Source: Topomyia yanbarensis (lineage: Eukaryota; Arthropoda; Insecta; Diptera; Culicidae). From it: a DNA stretch of 64,000 bases. The DNA is taken from positions 398,801,037-398,865,036 of the forward strand of contig NC_080672.1 in assembly GCF_030247195.1 (NCBI RefSeq). The letters are read 5' to 3'. The translations under genes and the position numbers were made by a program. This document shows, piece by piece, positions 11,965 through 21,776 of the stretch (the stretch's first letter is position 1; each line of letters starts with the position of its first letter). Under the pieces are notes generated by a model that worked only from the letters and a program-made list of their open reading frames with translations, made no database searches and was not told the origin of the DNA.

Positions 11965-13230
11965 AAGGGCGACACATTCAACAGGGCATAACTTTTTTAC
12001 CATTGGGTAAAAATCAACCAAATTTTGCACACTTTCTCATTGATGTGTATTGTTTACATGCTGTCAAACTCGAAGTCGTGTTTTTCGATTCAACGAAAAT
12101 GGAGGTGAACCAACGCGAGTCGAGAGAACAAATTCTTTCCAAACACCTGGAATTTCCTGACCTGTCGCACCGGCAGTTGGGAAGAATGTTGAACATTCAC
12201 CATTCAACCATCTCCAGAGTGTTGAAGCGGTTGACGTTGGACCACGACAAAGAAGCTGGAAGACAACCGGGACCGGAGAACAAAGAGACGGAGGGAATGG
12301 TGAAGCGGATGATTAAAGCAAATCCCAACGTCTCAAGTCGTGATTTGGCTAAAAAGATCGGCATGTCGCAGAGCTACGTCCAGAATGCAAAGAAGAGAGC
12401 TGGACTACATACATACAAGGTACAGAACTTCCCAAACCGCGATGAGCGGCAACAATCGACGGCTAAAACTCGGGTACGGAAGCTCTACGAGAAGATGCTG
12501 ACAAAATATGGCTGCTGTGTGATGGACGACGAAACGTATATAAAAGCCGATTTTAAGCAAATTCCAGGGTTGGAGTTTTTCACCGGCAAGAGCAAGTTCT
12601 ATGTGGACGACAAATTTAAGAAGAAGAAAATGTCGAAGTTCGCCTCCAAATATCTCATTTGACAGGCCATCTGCTCTTGCGGACTGAGGAGTGAGCTTTT
12701 CGTGACAAAAGGCACAGTAAATGGCAGGATCTACAAATCTGAGTGCCTCGAGAAGCGCCTTTTGCCGTTCTTGCAGCAGCACGACGAAGCTCCGCTATTT
12801 TGGCCAGATTTCGCATCATGCCACTATTCTAAAAGTGTCCTGGAGTGGTATGAGGCCAATTCTGTCCATTTTGTTCCAAAGGACATGAATCCGCCAAACT
12901 GTCCGGAGCTGCGCCCGGTGGAGCAGTACTGGGCAATGATGAAGCGGGAACTTCGGAAGAGCAAGAAGACAGTCAAAGACGAAAAGGACATGTTAAGAAA
13001 ATGGAAAAAACTGAGAAACTGGTACCGAATGACACTGTAAAGACTTTGATGGAGGGCATCAAGTGAAAATGCGTTCAATTTTACACTCAAGGCTCCATCG
13101 ATTAACTTTTCTTTTGATTTTTGAAGTAAATATATGTATAAAACTACCCTAAAATTTTGGTTTGATTTTAAACATTATAAGAAAATTGGAATGACATTTT
13201 CGGTGTCACAATAATTTCGTGTTCGCCCTT
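11965..13230 (+). mobile_element. ITmD37E-type mariner element, inactive
   Basis: The ends read AAGGGCGACAC and, inverted, AAGGGCGAACAC. TA lies on both sides (11963-11964 and 13231-13232). At 1266 bp with one transposase gene it fits the IS630-Tc1-mariner superfamily. It is inserted in the larger TTA-flanked element. The transposase is broken (see 12099-13066). Confidence 0.85.
12099..13066 (+). pseudogene. Mariner-superfamily transposase (DD37E), pseudogene
   Basis: This is a cut-and-paste transposase that binds the terminal inverted repeats and joins them at TA sites. From the ATG at 12099 there is an N-terminal helix-turn-helix region (LSHRQLGRMLNIHHSTISRV), a second one (SSRDLAKKIGMSQSYV), and the catalytic domain. 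The triad is visible as MDDETY, then the Asp of WPDFASCHY, then the Glu of PVEQYW. Exactly 37 residues separate the last two, which defines the DD37E group. Two lesions kill it: an in-frame TGA at 12660-12662, and a one-base shift near the A6 run at about 12995-13000. Allowing for these the gene would be about 322 codons, the normal length for the group. Confidence 0.85.
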
Positions 13231-13339
13231 TATCAATTAATTTCAAAAAAGTTAAAATTATGCTTCTTCCCACCAAACCCGGAGATCGCTCCTGTAAACC
13301 GGAGCCTCCGGGTCAAACCTGGAAGGGTGGCAACCCTTA

Positions 13340-13917
13340 CTTGCTGGCTTAGAAACAAGTCTTATTTTTCATAATTTACACGACAAAATTTAACACAAAA
13401 TTGCTGAAACTGTTTTCAACGAAATTGTGCAAACCCTAAACATAAAGACCCCGAGGATTAATAACGGTCAAAATCTCACTATACTTTTCCATAGAAATTT
13501 TGAAATTGATTTCATACACCCAATTCTATTCGACTCCCATGTTGCTTCGCAGTTTTTTGCAGTTAAAAAGAAAATAGCCAATATTCTGAGTCGATTACAT
13601 TTCCAATGTGTCCAAAGCAATCCGTAGCGTTCAGTCTGTAACAGTTTGCAGTTACTGCGGTGCTACGTGGGTGTTTAATGGAAAATTTATTATTCATGCA
13701 AATTGCGGTAGCATATCGAATGAAGGATTTTATTCAGCGCACGGCTGATGCTTTCTGTGCCCACCCCGGAGGAACGAGTAGGTACCTAGCTAGTGGTTGC
13801 CAGTCAGGAATTTTCCCCAGCACGGATCAATGCACCGGCTAGGTATCATTTCCACCAATGATCCCGATCTACAGGGCTCGACTACTTTTATCACTCCCGA
13901 ATCGGTAACATAAATAC
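13340..13917. other. Gene-free stretch between nested elements
   Basis: Short frames only. Nothing was recognised between the TTA-flanked element and the foldback element that starts at 13920. Confidence 0.35.
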
Positions 13918-14113
13918 TAGGGTGTCCCAAAATAACATCATGTTAAAAAAGTCATCGGGCTCACTTCTTAAATGAAAGGTTAGGGTATTGGGACCATTTT
14001 CTTCTTCGGAGTGAGTTTGCTAAAACGCTTCCTACTGGTGGCGACTTTTGATTTTTTGAAAAATAGGCCGATTTTGGATAAAATTTCAAATTTATGCCTG
14101 TTGAAGTGGTCCT

Positions 14114-14976
14114 TTTTTTTCAATTCGTTTATTTGACAAGGCAGGTTTGCGTTAGCTTAAAGGTGCCAATTTTGTTCTGTTTTACATTTTAAATTACTTA
14201 AAACTAGGGGCTTACATATTGATTTTTGAAATTAAACTAAGGCTAATTTATAGCTATACATATACACAAGGGGGTAGTATAATTTTCGTAAGATTAGAGG
14301 GGTCATTTAGTTTTTATGGCAATACGGTTTGACATTTTTAGCAATGAGATTATTGGAGCAAATAATGTTTAACTAAGGGGGAAAATTTTTACGACTATCT
14401 TAAAAGTAGAAATAATTAGAGGGCGTGATTAAATTTTGTAAAGATTCGGAGACATTAATTAGAGTTATTTTATGTGGTAGTAGAGTTGGGCATTTTCAAC
14501 GAGATCATATAATATAATAGTTAAAACTAGAAAAGGCAAGAAGAGCTAAATGCTTCATGAAGATATTTGGGGGGGGGGGGGGGGGGGAAGGGGTGTTACT
14601 TCTGTGTATAAGAGTCAGGGGAAGTAGGGTGGACAAACATGGCAGGGGGAGAACATTATTTCAGTTTCAGACTTCGGGAGATCAACGGATGGATTACAGA
14701 ATCAGGGTGGTCTTCATCAGGAAGAATCATGTACTGGGACGCCGGGTGGTCGTTCTCGAGATGGCAGGGGTTTCTCCAGACGATTTCGTAGTGCGGCTCA
14801 GATGTTGATCGGCTACATTTCGAGTTGTGCGTGTGATGTTCGTGCTTTAGGTCCCGTGTTTGTTAGCTCATTCGACAGGGATGTTTTGTGTCGCCTTGGA
14901 GTCACATCAAACCATCGTGGGTGTATGGTACAGGTGGAAGAGAGCGCTTCTGAGAATGATAAGGAAAAAGGGGCAG
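14114..14976 (-). other. 3' UTR of LINE copy 1
   Basis: This non-coding tail has 863 bases after the ORF2 stop and ends on the minus strand in an AATAAA signal, then GAATTG and an A run at the insertion boundary. It contains a 19-base homopolymer at 14569-14587 (G on the plus strand, C in the element). Its length differs from the 467-base 3' UTR of copy 2, so the two copies belong to different subfamilies. Confidence 0.75.
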
Positions 14977-17900
14977 TTAAAGTTGGATATTGATGGTTTT
15001 TATGAAGGTGTATATAAGGGACATATAGAGGACATCGCGGCTTGCCAACACATCTCGAACCGGGACGTTGGGTGGTCTTCCTCGGGCCCGGAGGGTGTCC
15101 ATAAGCCGAGACCTGGCGGAACTGTACTCGGTGCACGCCCAGACTATGTGCTCTATATCGTGATAACCGTCGCCACAAGCGCAGATACCACTCTCCACGA
15201 GCCCAATACGTCGGAGATGTGCATCCAGCGTGTAATGGTTCGCCATGAGTCGGGACATCACACGAATGAAGTCACGACCCACATCCATCCCCTTGAACCA
15301 AGGTTTCGTCGATACCTTAGGGACTATCGAATGTAGCCACCTTCCTAGCTCCCCATTGCTCCACGAGGTTTGCCAACTTTCGAGGGTTCTCTGATGAGTA
15401 ATACTGAAAAATTCGTGGAAGCAAATTGGTCTTTCAAAAACGTCACCTTCAATGGCACCCACCTTAGCTAAGGAGTCCGCCTTCTCATTGCCCGGAATGG
15501 AGCAATGAGAAGGGACCCACACCAAGGTAATCTGGAAAGATTTGTCAGATAAAGCACTCAGTAGCTCCCGTATTTTCCCCAAAAAATACGAGGAATGCTT
15601 TCCATGTTTCATCGAGCGAATAGCGTCAATAGAACTCAGACTATCCGAGACGATGAAGTAATGGTCTGCGGGTAATGTGTCAATGACTCCAAGGGTATAC
15701 TGAATAGCAGCTAGTTCTGCGGCGTAAACTGAAGCAGGGTCACTGAGTTTGTAGGAGGCGGTGAACTTTTGATTGAAAATACCGAAGCCAGTGGACCCTT
15801 CGAGGTTTGATCCGTCAGTATAAAACATCTTAGAACAGTCGACTTCTCGGAATTTATTATAAAAAATATTTGGAACCACTTGTGGGCGTATATGGTCCGG
15901 AATTCCAATAATCTCATCTTTCATGGATGTGTCGAAGAAAACAGTAGATTCAGAAGTATTTATGAAATGCACACGGTTGGGATTGAAAGAAGAAGGATTA
16001 ATATTTTGCGCCATGTAGTCAAAGTACAGGGACATAAAACGGGTCTGAGAATTGAGCTCAACAAGCCTTTCGAAATTTTCAATCACCAACGGGTTCAAGA
16101 TATCGCATCGAATGAGCAATCGATATGAGAGTTCCCAAAATCGATTTTTCAGCGGGAGAACGCCCGACAGGACTTCGAGACTCATCGTATGGGTCGACTG
16201 CATGCACCCTAAGGCGATACGCAAACAACGATACTGAATTCTTTCGAGTTTGATGAAATGTATGTTCGCGGCGGATCGAAAGCAGAAGCATCCGTATTCC
16301 AGTACCGACAGTATCGTTGTTTGATACAATCTAATTAGGTCTCCTGGGTGGGCACCCCACCACGTTCCGGTTATTGTACGAAGAAAGTTGATCCTTTGCT
16401 GGCATTTCTGTTTCAGATACCGAATATGGCATCCCCAAGTACCTTTCGAGTCGAACCAGACCCCTAGATATTTTACTGTGAAGACCTGAGCTATAGTTTG
16501 ACCCATTAATAGAAGCTGTAGTTGTGCTGGTTCACGCTTCCTAGAAAATACAACTAGCTCAGTTTTCTCCGTGGAGAATTCGATACCCAGCTTAATAGCC
16601 CATGCAGACAAATTGTCCAAGGTATTCTGTAATGGTCCTTGTAGATCGACAGCTTTGGGTCCCGTAACAGACACCACGCCATCGTCTGCAAGTTGTCTTA
16701 ACGTGCAGGAATTGTCAAGACATTCATCAATGTCGTTGACGTAGAAATTGTATAACAGGGGGCTTAGACATGAGCCCTGGGGAAGGCCCATGTAGCTAAA
16801 TCGTGATGTCGATAAGTCACCATGCGAAAAATGCATGTGCTTTTCCGACAACAAGTTTAGTAAAAAGTTGTTTAAAGTCGCTGAAAGACCATGCTGGTGC
16901 AGCTTCTCTGAAAGAATGTTGATAGAAACTGAATCAAAAGCCCCCTTTATATCTAGGAACACTGATGCCATCTGCTCTTTACTAGCATAGGCCATTTGAA
17001 TTTCGGTTGAGAGCAACGCAAGACAATCATTCGTCCCTTTGCCTTTGCGAAAGCCAAATTGTGTATCTGACAGTAAGCCATTTGCTTCGACCCAATTGTC
17101 GAGGCGGGATAGGATCATTTTCTCGAACAACTTCCGGATACAAGATAGCATTGCGATCGGTCGATACGAATTGTGGTCGGAGGCTGGTTTTCCTGGTTTT
17201 TGGATGGCGATGACCTTCACTTGCCTCCAATCGTGTGGGACAATGTTAGCCTCAAGAAACTTATTAAATAAGTTCAACAAGCGTCTCTTGGCAGAGTCTG
17301 GCAGATTCTTCAACAAGTTGAATTTGATTCTGTCTGGCCCTGGAGCTTTATTGTTACACGACAAGAGAGCAAGTGAGAACTCCACCATCGAAAAAGGTGT
17401 TTCGTTCGCGTTATCGTGACGGGACGCGGCGCGGTAGATCTTCTGTGCCGGGGCGGAATCCGGACAAACCTTCTTGGCGAAATCGAATATCCAACGGTTT
17501 GAATATTCCACGCTCTCATTAGTACTGTTTCGATTTCGCATACGTCGGGCTGTTCCCCAAAGAGTGCTCATCGATGTTTCTCTCGTTAATCCGTCGACGA
17601 ACCGGCGCCAATAACCGCGTTTTTTGGCTTTCATCAAACTCTTCATTCGCTTGTCTAACGTCGCGTACTGTCGAAAACTAGCGGGTAACCCGTCGTTCCG
17701 GAAGGTCTTAAACGCGGCGGCCTTCTCTGCGTACACGTCTGAGCACTCTTTATCCCACCAGGGATTGGGAGAACGTTTTTGTATGTTCGCGCCGGGTACT
17801 GGCTTAGTCTGAGCTTGATTCGCGCTGTCGAGAATCAAGCCAGCCAAAAAGCTGTACTCTTCCTCCGGAGGAAGTTCTTGAGTAGATTCGATGTTGTCGG

Positions 17901-18663
17901 ATATCGCGGCAGCATAGCTCTTCCAATCGATATTTCGTGTGAGGTCATACGAAATATTGATTGTTTCCAATGGCCTTGAGCCGTTATTGATTGAGACTAC
18001 GATCGGCAGATGGTCGCTACCGTGGGGATCAGGGATTACCTTCCACGCGCATTCTAACTTTAGCGAGGTCGAGCAAAGGGATAAATCTAATGCGCTTGGG
18101 CGCGCTGGTGGGGGAGGAATCCGTGTCATTTCACCCGTGTTTAGAATTGTCATGTTGAAGTTATCGCAAATATTGTGAATTAAAGAGGAACGGTTATCAT
18201 CATAAAGGCAACCCCATTCCGTACCGTGAGAGTTAAAGTCGCCTAAAACTAGTCGCGGTGCAGGCAGGGATTCTATGATGTCATGTAGCCGGCGATGCCC
18301 AATCGCGGTGTTGGGGGGAATATATATGGAAGCTATGCAAAGATCTTTGCCTTTGATTGTTACTTGACAAGCGACAACTTCAATACCTGTTATCGAGGGA
18401 AGGTTAATTCTGTAGAAGGAATAGCGCTTTTTGATCCCCAAAAGCACTCCTCCATAGGGGGTGTCTCGATCCAGGCGAATAATATTAAAGTCGTGGAAGT
18501 TGAGATCTATGTCGGAAGTTAACCAAGTTTCACATAATGCAAATGCATCGCAACTCAAATTATTTATTAAAATTTTGAAGGAATCGATTTTCGGGATGAT
18601 ACTTCTGCAATTCCACTGTAGAACAGTGATCAAATCCGTGACCTCGTTCGATGAGTTAGCCAT
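14977..18663 (-). CDS. LINE ORF2: endonuclease, reverse transcriptase, RNase H (copy 1)
   Basis: This polyprotein nicks the target, reverse-transcribes the LINE RNA and degrades the RNA strand. The ATG at 18661-18663 is chosen because it overlaps the expected ORF1 stop (ATGGCTAA, 18656-18663) as in copy 2, giving 1228 codons. Visible in order: endonuclease motifs QWNCRS, CETWL, GDFNSHG and GSDHLPI; RT motifs FLDIKGAFD, GLPQGSCLSP and LADD; RNase H residues in FYTDGS, AELAAI, SDSLSS and GNEKAD; and a C-terminal Cys/His motif (CACGDGYHDIEH). No stop or frameshift was seen. An RNase H at the end of ORF2 with a three-knuckle ORF1 points to the I clade; a Loa-type element is the alternative. Confidence 0.93.
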   Translation of the reverse strand: MANSSNEVTDLITVLQWNCRSIIPKIDSFKILINNLSCDAFALCETWLTSDIDLNFHDFNIIRLDRDTPYGGVLLGIKKRYSFYRINLPSITGIEVVACQVTIKGKDLCIASIYIPPNTAIGHRRLHDIIESLPAPRLVLGDFNSHGTEWGCLYDDNRSSLIHNICDNFNMTILNTGEMTRIPPPPARPSALDLSLCSTSLKLECAWKVIPDPHGSDHLPIVVSINNGSRPLETINISYDLTRNIDWKSYAAAISDNIESTQELPPEEEYSFLAGLILDSANQAQTKPVPGANIQKRSPNPWWDKECSDVYAEKAAAFKTFRNDGLPASFRQYATLDKRMKSLMKAKKRGYWRRFVDGLTRETSMSTLWGTARRMRNRNSTNESVEYSNRWIFDFAKKVCPDSAPAQKIYRAASRHDNANETPFSMVEFSLALLSCNNKAPGPDRIKFNLLKNLPDSAKRRLLNLFNKFLEANIVPHDWRQVKVIAIQKPGKPASDHNSYRPIAMLSCIRKLFEKMILSRLDNWVEANGLLSDTQFGFRKGKGTNDCLALLSTEIQMAYASKEQMASVFLDIKGAFDSVSINILSEKLHQHGLSATLNNFLLNLLSEKHMHFSHGDLSTSRFSYMGLPQGSCLSPLLYNFYVNDIDECLDNSCTLRQLADDGVVSVTGPKAVDLQGPLQNTLDNLSAWAIKLGIEFSTEKTELVVFSRKREPAQLQLLLMGQTIAQVFTVKYLGVWFDSKGTWGCHIRYLKQKCQQRINFLRTITGTWWGAHPGDLIRLYQTTILSVLEYGCFCFRSAANIHFIKLERIQYRCLRIALGCMQSTHTMSLEVLSGVLPLKNRFWELSYRLLIRCDILNPLVIENFERLVELNSQTRFMSLYFDYMAQNINPSSFNPNRVHFINTSESTVFFDTSMKDEIIGIPDHIRPQVVPNIFYNKFREVDCSKMFYTDGSNLEGSTGFGIFNQKFTASYKLSDPASVYAAELAAIQYTLGVIDTLPADHYFIVSDSLSSIDAIRSMKHGKHSSYFLGKIRELLSALSDKSFQITLVWVPSHCSIPGNEKADSLAKVGAIEGDVFERPICFHEFFSITHQRTLESWQTSWSNGELGRWLHSIVPKVSTKPWFKGMDVGRDFIRVMSRLMANHYTLDAHLRRIGLVESGICACGDGYHDIEHIVWACTEYSSARSRLMDTLRARGRPPNVPVRDVLASRDVLYMSLIYTFIKTINIQL

Positions 18664-19968
18664 CGAAGGATACAATCGCTGAAAGGAGGGGCCATTTAGC
18701 AGTCAACTGCTTCAAAAATGTTCTTACTGTAGGGAGAAAAGCTAACAACAGACTTTTAATAGGATCAGTTATATTGAAAGTTTTTATTATCCAGTCCACA
18801 ATGTCCGAGAGTTTGATAATTCCAGTGCCGCGATTATTCTCGAACTGAAACAGAGGAACACTTGGGATTTTTGATGTTCCGGGAAGTGCTGGGAACTCCT
18901 TCTCTGAGTTTAATCCTCCGAGACCAGGAGCTAATTGCTTCGGTTTGGTTGCAACACTTCCAATAGATGTGACTTTCTGAGTCCCGTCAAGGGATACTTC
19001 TGGCCTTTACAACGAACTTTAGGAGAGGAAATGTTCCTCCTCTTCCTATAACTTCTAGGCGCCCTAGTAGATGTTCCCTCTTGTGGGTCATCAGCCTCGC
19101 CCTCGTTAGGAGGCAAGTGAGCATAGATGTTTGTTGAGGTTGGTGGTGTAGCTTTCTTTAGCATTTCTGCAAAAGAACGTTCGGATCGTCCAGCAAGGGA
19201 ACGTTTTAGTTTATCCCCGCGTAGTTTGTACGCGGGACATGCCGAGATATCATGCAGATTCTCTGCACAGTAAGGACACTTCTCAGCATTCTTACTGCAC
19301 GAATCATCTAGATGATTCTCCCCGCATTTTCCACAGCGGGCCTTATTGCTACAATGGGTGGCTGTGTGACCCAATTGTTTACACTTTGTGCAATTCATGA
19401 CCCGCGGCACAAACAGACGCACAGGCAGACGAACCTTGTGCAAGAGGACGTAATTTGGCAAAGCGGTACCAGCGAAGGTCAACCGATAAGAGTTTGATTG
19501 GGGGTACGTTTTTGAACCATCCCCCGCAACTACTACTGAGTGCAAACGCTTGCACTCGAGTATTTTCACTGGCTGAAGTAAGCGGTCTCTGAAACGGCCA
19601 ACCCCGTACTGCAGCAGATCCTCGCATGTCAAACTGTCATCGGTGACAACGCCTTCAGACTGTACTTTCACAGCTGGAATATACACGTGATAGTCCTTCG
19701 TAAAGTGCTCGCAGCAAGCAATATCGTTTGCCTGCTTTGAGTTAGTCAGCACGACCCTCAGCCTGTCTGAGCGGACCTTTTTTATTTCGATCACAGCCGA
19801 GAACCGTTCCGTTAGGTCTTTTGAAATCTGTAATAGATTCAGCGATTTTGTTTTGGGCCGAAAGAAGACCACAAAGGGACCGGTCGAGAGCTCTGGATAT
19901 TGTTTGGGTCGGGGGAGAGCCTTAGGAGTCGACTCGATCTCCATTTGGCCATCCGGGGAGGAAGCCAT
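18656..19968 (-). pseudogene. LINE ORF1, nucleic-acid-binding protein (copy 1), frameshifted
   Basis: ORF1 proteins of I-type LINEs coat the element RNA. The first ATG in frame is 19966-19968. Three zinc knuckles are visible: CTKCKQLGHTATHC, CGKCGENHLDDSC and CPYCAENLHDISAC. Upstream lies the conserved FFRPKTKSLN and KQANDI region. The frame ends early at 18931. Sequence matching the C-terminal part of copy 2 (FPALPGTSKIPS, then DIVDWI) continues in another frame, so there is a frameshift near 18985-19005. The expected end is the TAA at 18656-18658 overlapping ORF2. The acidic N-terminus of copy 2 is absent here. Confidence 0.85.
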
Positions 19969-20295
19969 CGACACCGTCAACGCACGGGGTCAGCACCCGC
20001 GCAGACGGGAAAAAGCCGTAAATGTATCAAAAAGGTAGATTTCACTTATCTGTATACTCGTTTCCCACGACGCACCAGTCCAGCTTAAATAGCTGGTTAT
20101 TGTTCAATCCTCGCTTTACGAACAAAAGGTTGAGGAATGTGGCCTAACGGTTAACACACGCACAAAAGAAAATAAAAGTCCAAACCGAAGAGGCAGAGAA
20201 TGGCAAAATAACCCTGAACGCGGATTACTGCACTGTTCTTTTTCCAACAGACCGAAAACAAAACACTTCTATCTCGATCGAGCGATGCGTAGAGA
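19969..20295 (-). promoter_or_regulatory. 5' UTR of LINE copy 1, presumed internal promoter
   Basis: These 327 bases lie between the target-site duplication and the ORF1 ATG. LINEs of this type carry an internal promoter in the 5' UTR, so one is expected here by family knowledge. No specific promoter element was identified by eye. Confidence 0.5.
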
Positions 20296-21776
20296 CTGTT
20301 GAAGTGGTCCTGAACTGTCTTAGATTTTTTTCAGCATTTTTTTATTTTTCTGGAGATCCAAACGGAGAAGATTGGTTAGTTAGTTTGTACAAATTTGGAA
20401 TTATAAGAGCGGCAGGGCCATTAAAACTTAGTAAAAAGTGAAATTTTTGGTGCTTTTCAGTATTTTTCCTTCAAAACTGGGTATCTACAAAATTTTAAAA
20501 GTACAGAAAACACTTTATATAGTTGAGCCGAATTCAGGGGCGTAATTTTGCTGAAGAAAGTGTACAGCTATGGCTAATGGGGTATGAGTTATTTAAGTTT
20601 TTGTTAGATAACCTTTGACATTTTTAGCAATTTATCAAAAATAATGCTGTTCCAAAAAGTAAATCAGTTCAAATGTGCTTTGACCACACATTGTTTTTCG
20701 AAAAATAGAAGGAAAATCATGAAAAATGACGTTTTCTGTACGTCTTTAGTATGTCAGGACGAGGTTTAATGAGCATCTGATGATTTTTTTTGTAACTTAA
20801 ATTATAAAAATAATAACTTTGCTAATGACGCCAAGTTTGTAATTATTTTTTGAAGAGTTAATTCTCCATAATTACTTCTAGGAGTAAATATCAGTTTTTC
20901 AACACTCACCTCACTCTTCTGCATTTTTCTCCGTTTCAAAGTTCCTAACATGAAAATAAGACTTTATATACAAAATGTAAGTACGTTAATCAATTCAGCC
21001 TTCAAATATACGCCATAACTTGTCATTAACTCGACATATTTGTTTAATTTTAGTGATTTTCAAACCCGCTAGGTGGCTATTAGTATAGAAAATATTTTTT
21101 AAAAAAATCGTCAAATGCTCATAAAAACCGATTCTGATGTACTAGAGACAAGCGAAAAACGCCATTTTTCATCATTTTCCTTCCATTTTCCGAAAAATAA
21201 TATGCGGACTAAGCCCACTTAAGTTGTTTTATTTTGTAGAACAGTATTATTTTTTATGAATATCATAAAATGTCAAAAGGTTATTTAACAAAAACGTAAA
21301 TAACTTATACCCCATTGGCCGTAGCTATACATTTTCTTCAGCAAAATTACGCCCCTGAATTCGGCTCAACTATATAAAGTGTTTTCTGTACTTTTAAAAT
21401 TTTGTGGATACCCAGTTTTGAAGAAAAAATACTGAACAACACCAAAAATTTCACTTTTTACTAAGTTTTAATGGCCCTGTCGCTCTTATAATTCCAAATT
21501 TGTACAAACTAACTAACCAAACTTCTCCGTTTGGATCTCCAGAAAAATAAAAAAATGCTGAAAAAAATCTAAGACAGTTCAGGACCACTTCAACAGGCAT
21601 AAATTTGAAATTTTATCCAAAATCGGCCCATTTTTCAAAAAATCAAAAGTCGCCACCAGTAGGAAGCGTTTTAGCAAACTCACTCCGAAGAAGAAAATGG
21701 TCCCAATACCCTAACCTTTCATTTAAGAAGTGAGCCCGATGACTTTTTTAACATGATGTCATTTTGGGACACCCTA

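Larger units (their letters stand above)
9385..13336. mobile_element. 3.95-kb TIR element flanked by TTA, host of two insertions
   Basis: The left end reads GGGTTGCCACC and the right end GGTGGCAACCC. TTA lies directly outside both (9382-9384 and 13337-13339). GGG...CCC ends with a TTA/TAA duplication are typical of PIF/Harbinger-type elements. Just inside the ends, similar 'ctggag' and 'cctggaag' motifs face each other. Two younger elements sit inside: a SINE (10744-11158) and a mariner (11965-13230). Without them it is about 2.3 kb. No Harbinger transposase was recognised in the remaining sequence, so it is probably a non-autonomous or decayed copy. Confidence 0.6.
14114..20295 (-). mobile_element. 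I-clade LINE copy 1, near full length
   Basis: The element is bounded by CTGTTGAAGTGGTCCT at 14098-14113 and again at 20296-20311, a perfect 16-bp target-site duplication. The right arm of the host foldback retains the uninterrupted site. On the minus strand the order is 5' UTR (20295-19969), ORF1, ORF2, and 3' UTR ending in AATAAA and a short A tail. Presence of the 5' UTR and duplication show insertion at essentially full length. ORF2 is open and ORF1 is frameshifted. Confidence 0.92.
13920..21774. mobile_element. Foldback element with arms of about 640 bp, split by a LINE
   Basis: The left end GGGTGTCCCAAAAT and right end ATTTTGGGACACCC are inverted. TA flanks both (13918-13919 and 21775-21776). 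The left arm covers 13920-14113 and continues after the LINE from 20312 to about 20760. The right arm covers about 21150-21774 and is its reverse complement almost throughout. The LINE occupies 14114-20295. Removing it and one copy of the duplication leaves an element of about 1.66 kb with a central spacer of about 0.4 kb. No ORF was found in the arms. Confidence 0.85.

Noticed and set aside
11491..12030. 179-codon minus-strand open frame
   Set aside because: It runs across the hairpin and the mariner left end, has no recognisable domain, and is low-complexity and AT-rich.
14557..18682. Plus-strand open frames across LINE copy 1
   Set aside because: They are antisense shadows of the ORF2 and 3' UTR; none carries domain motifs.
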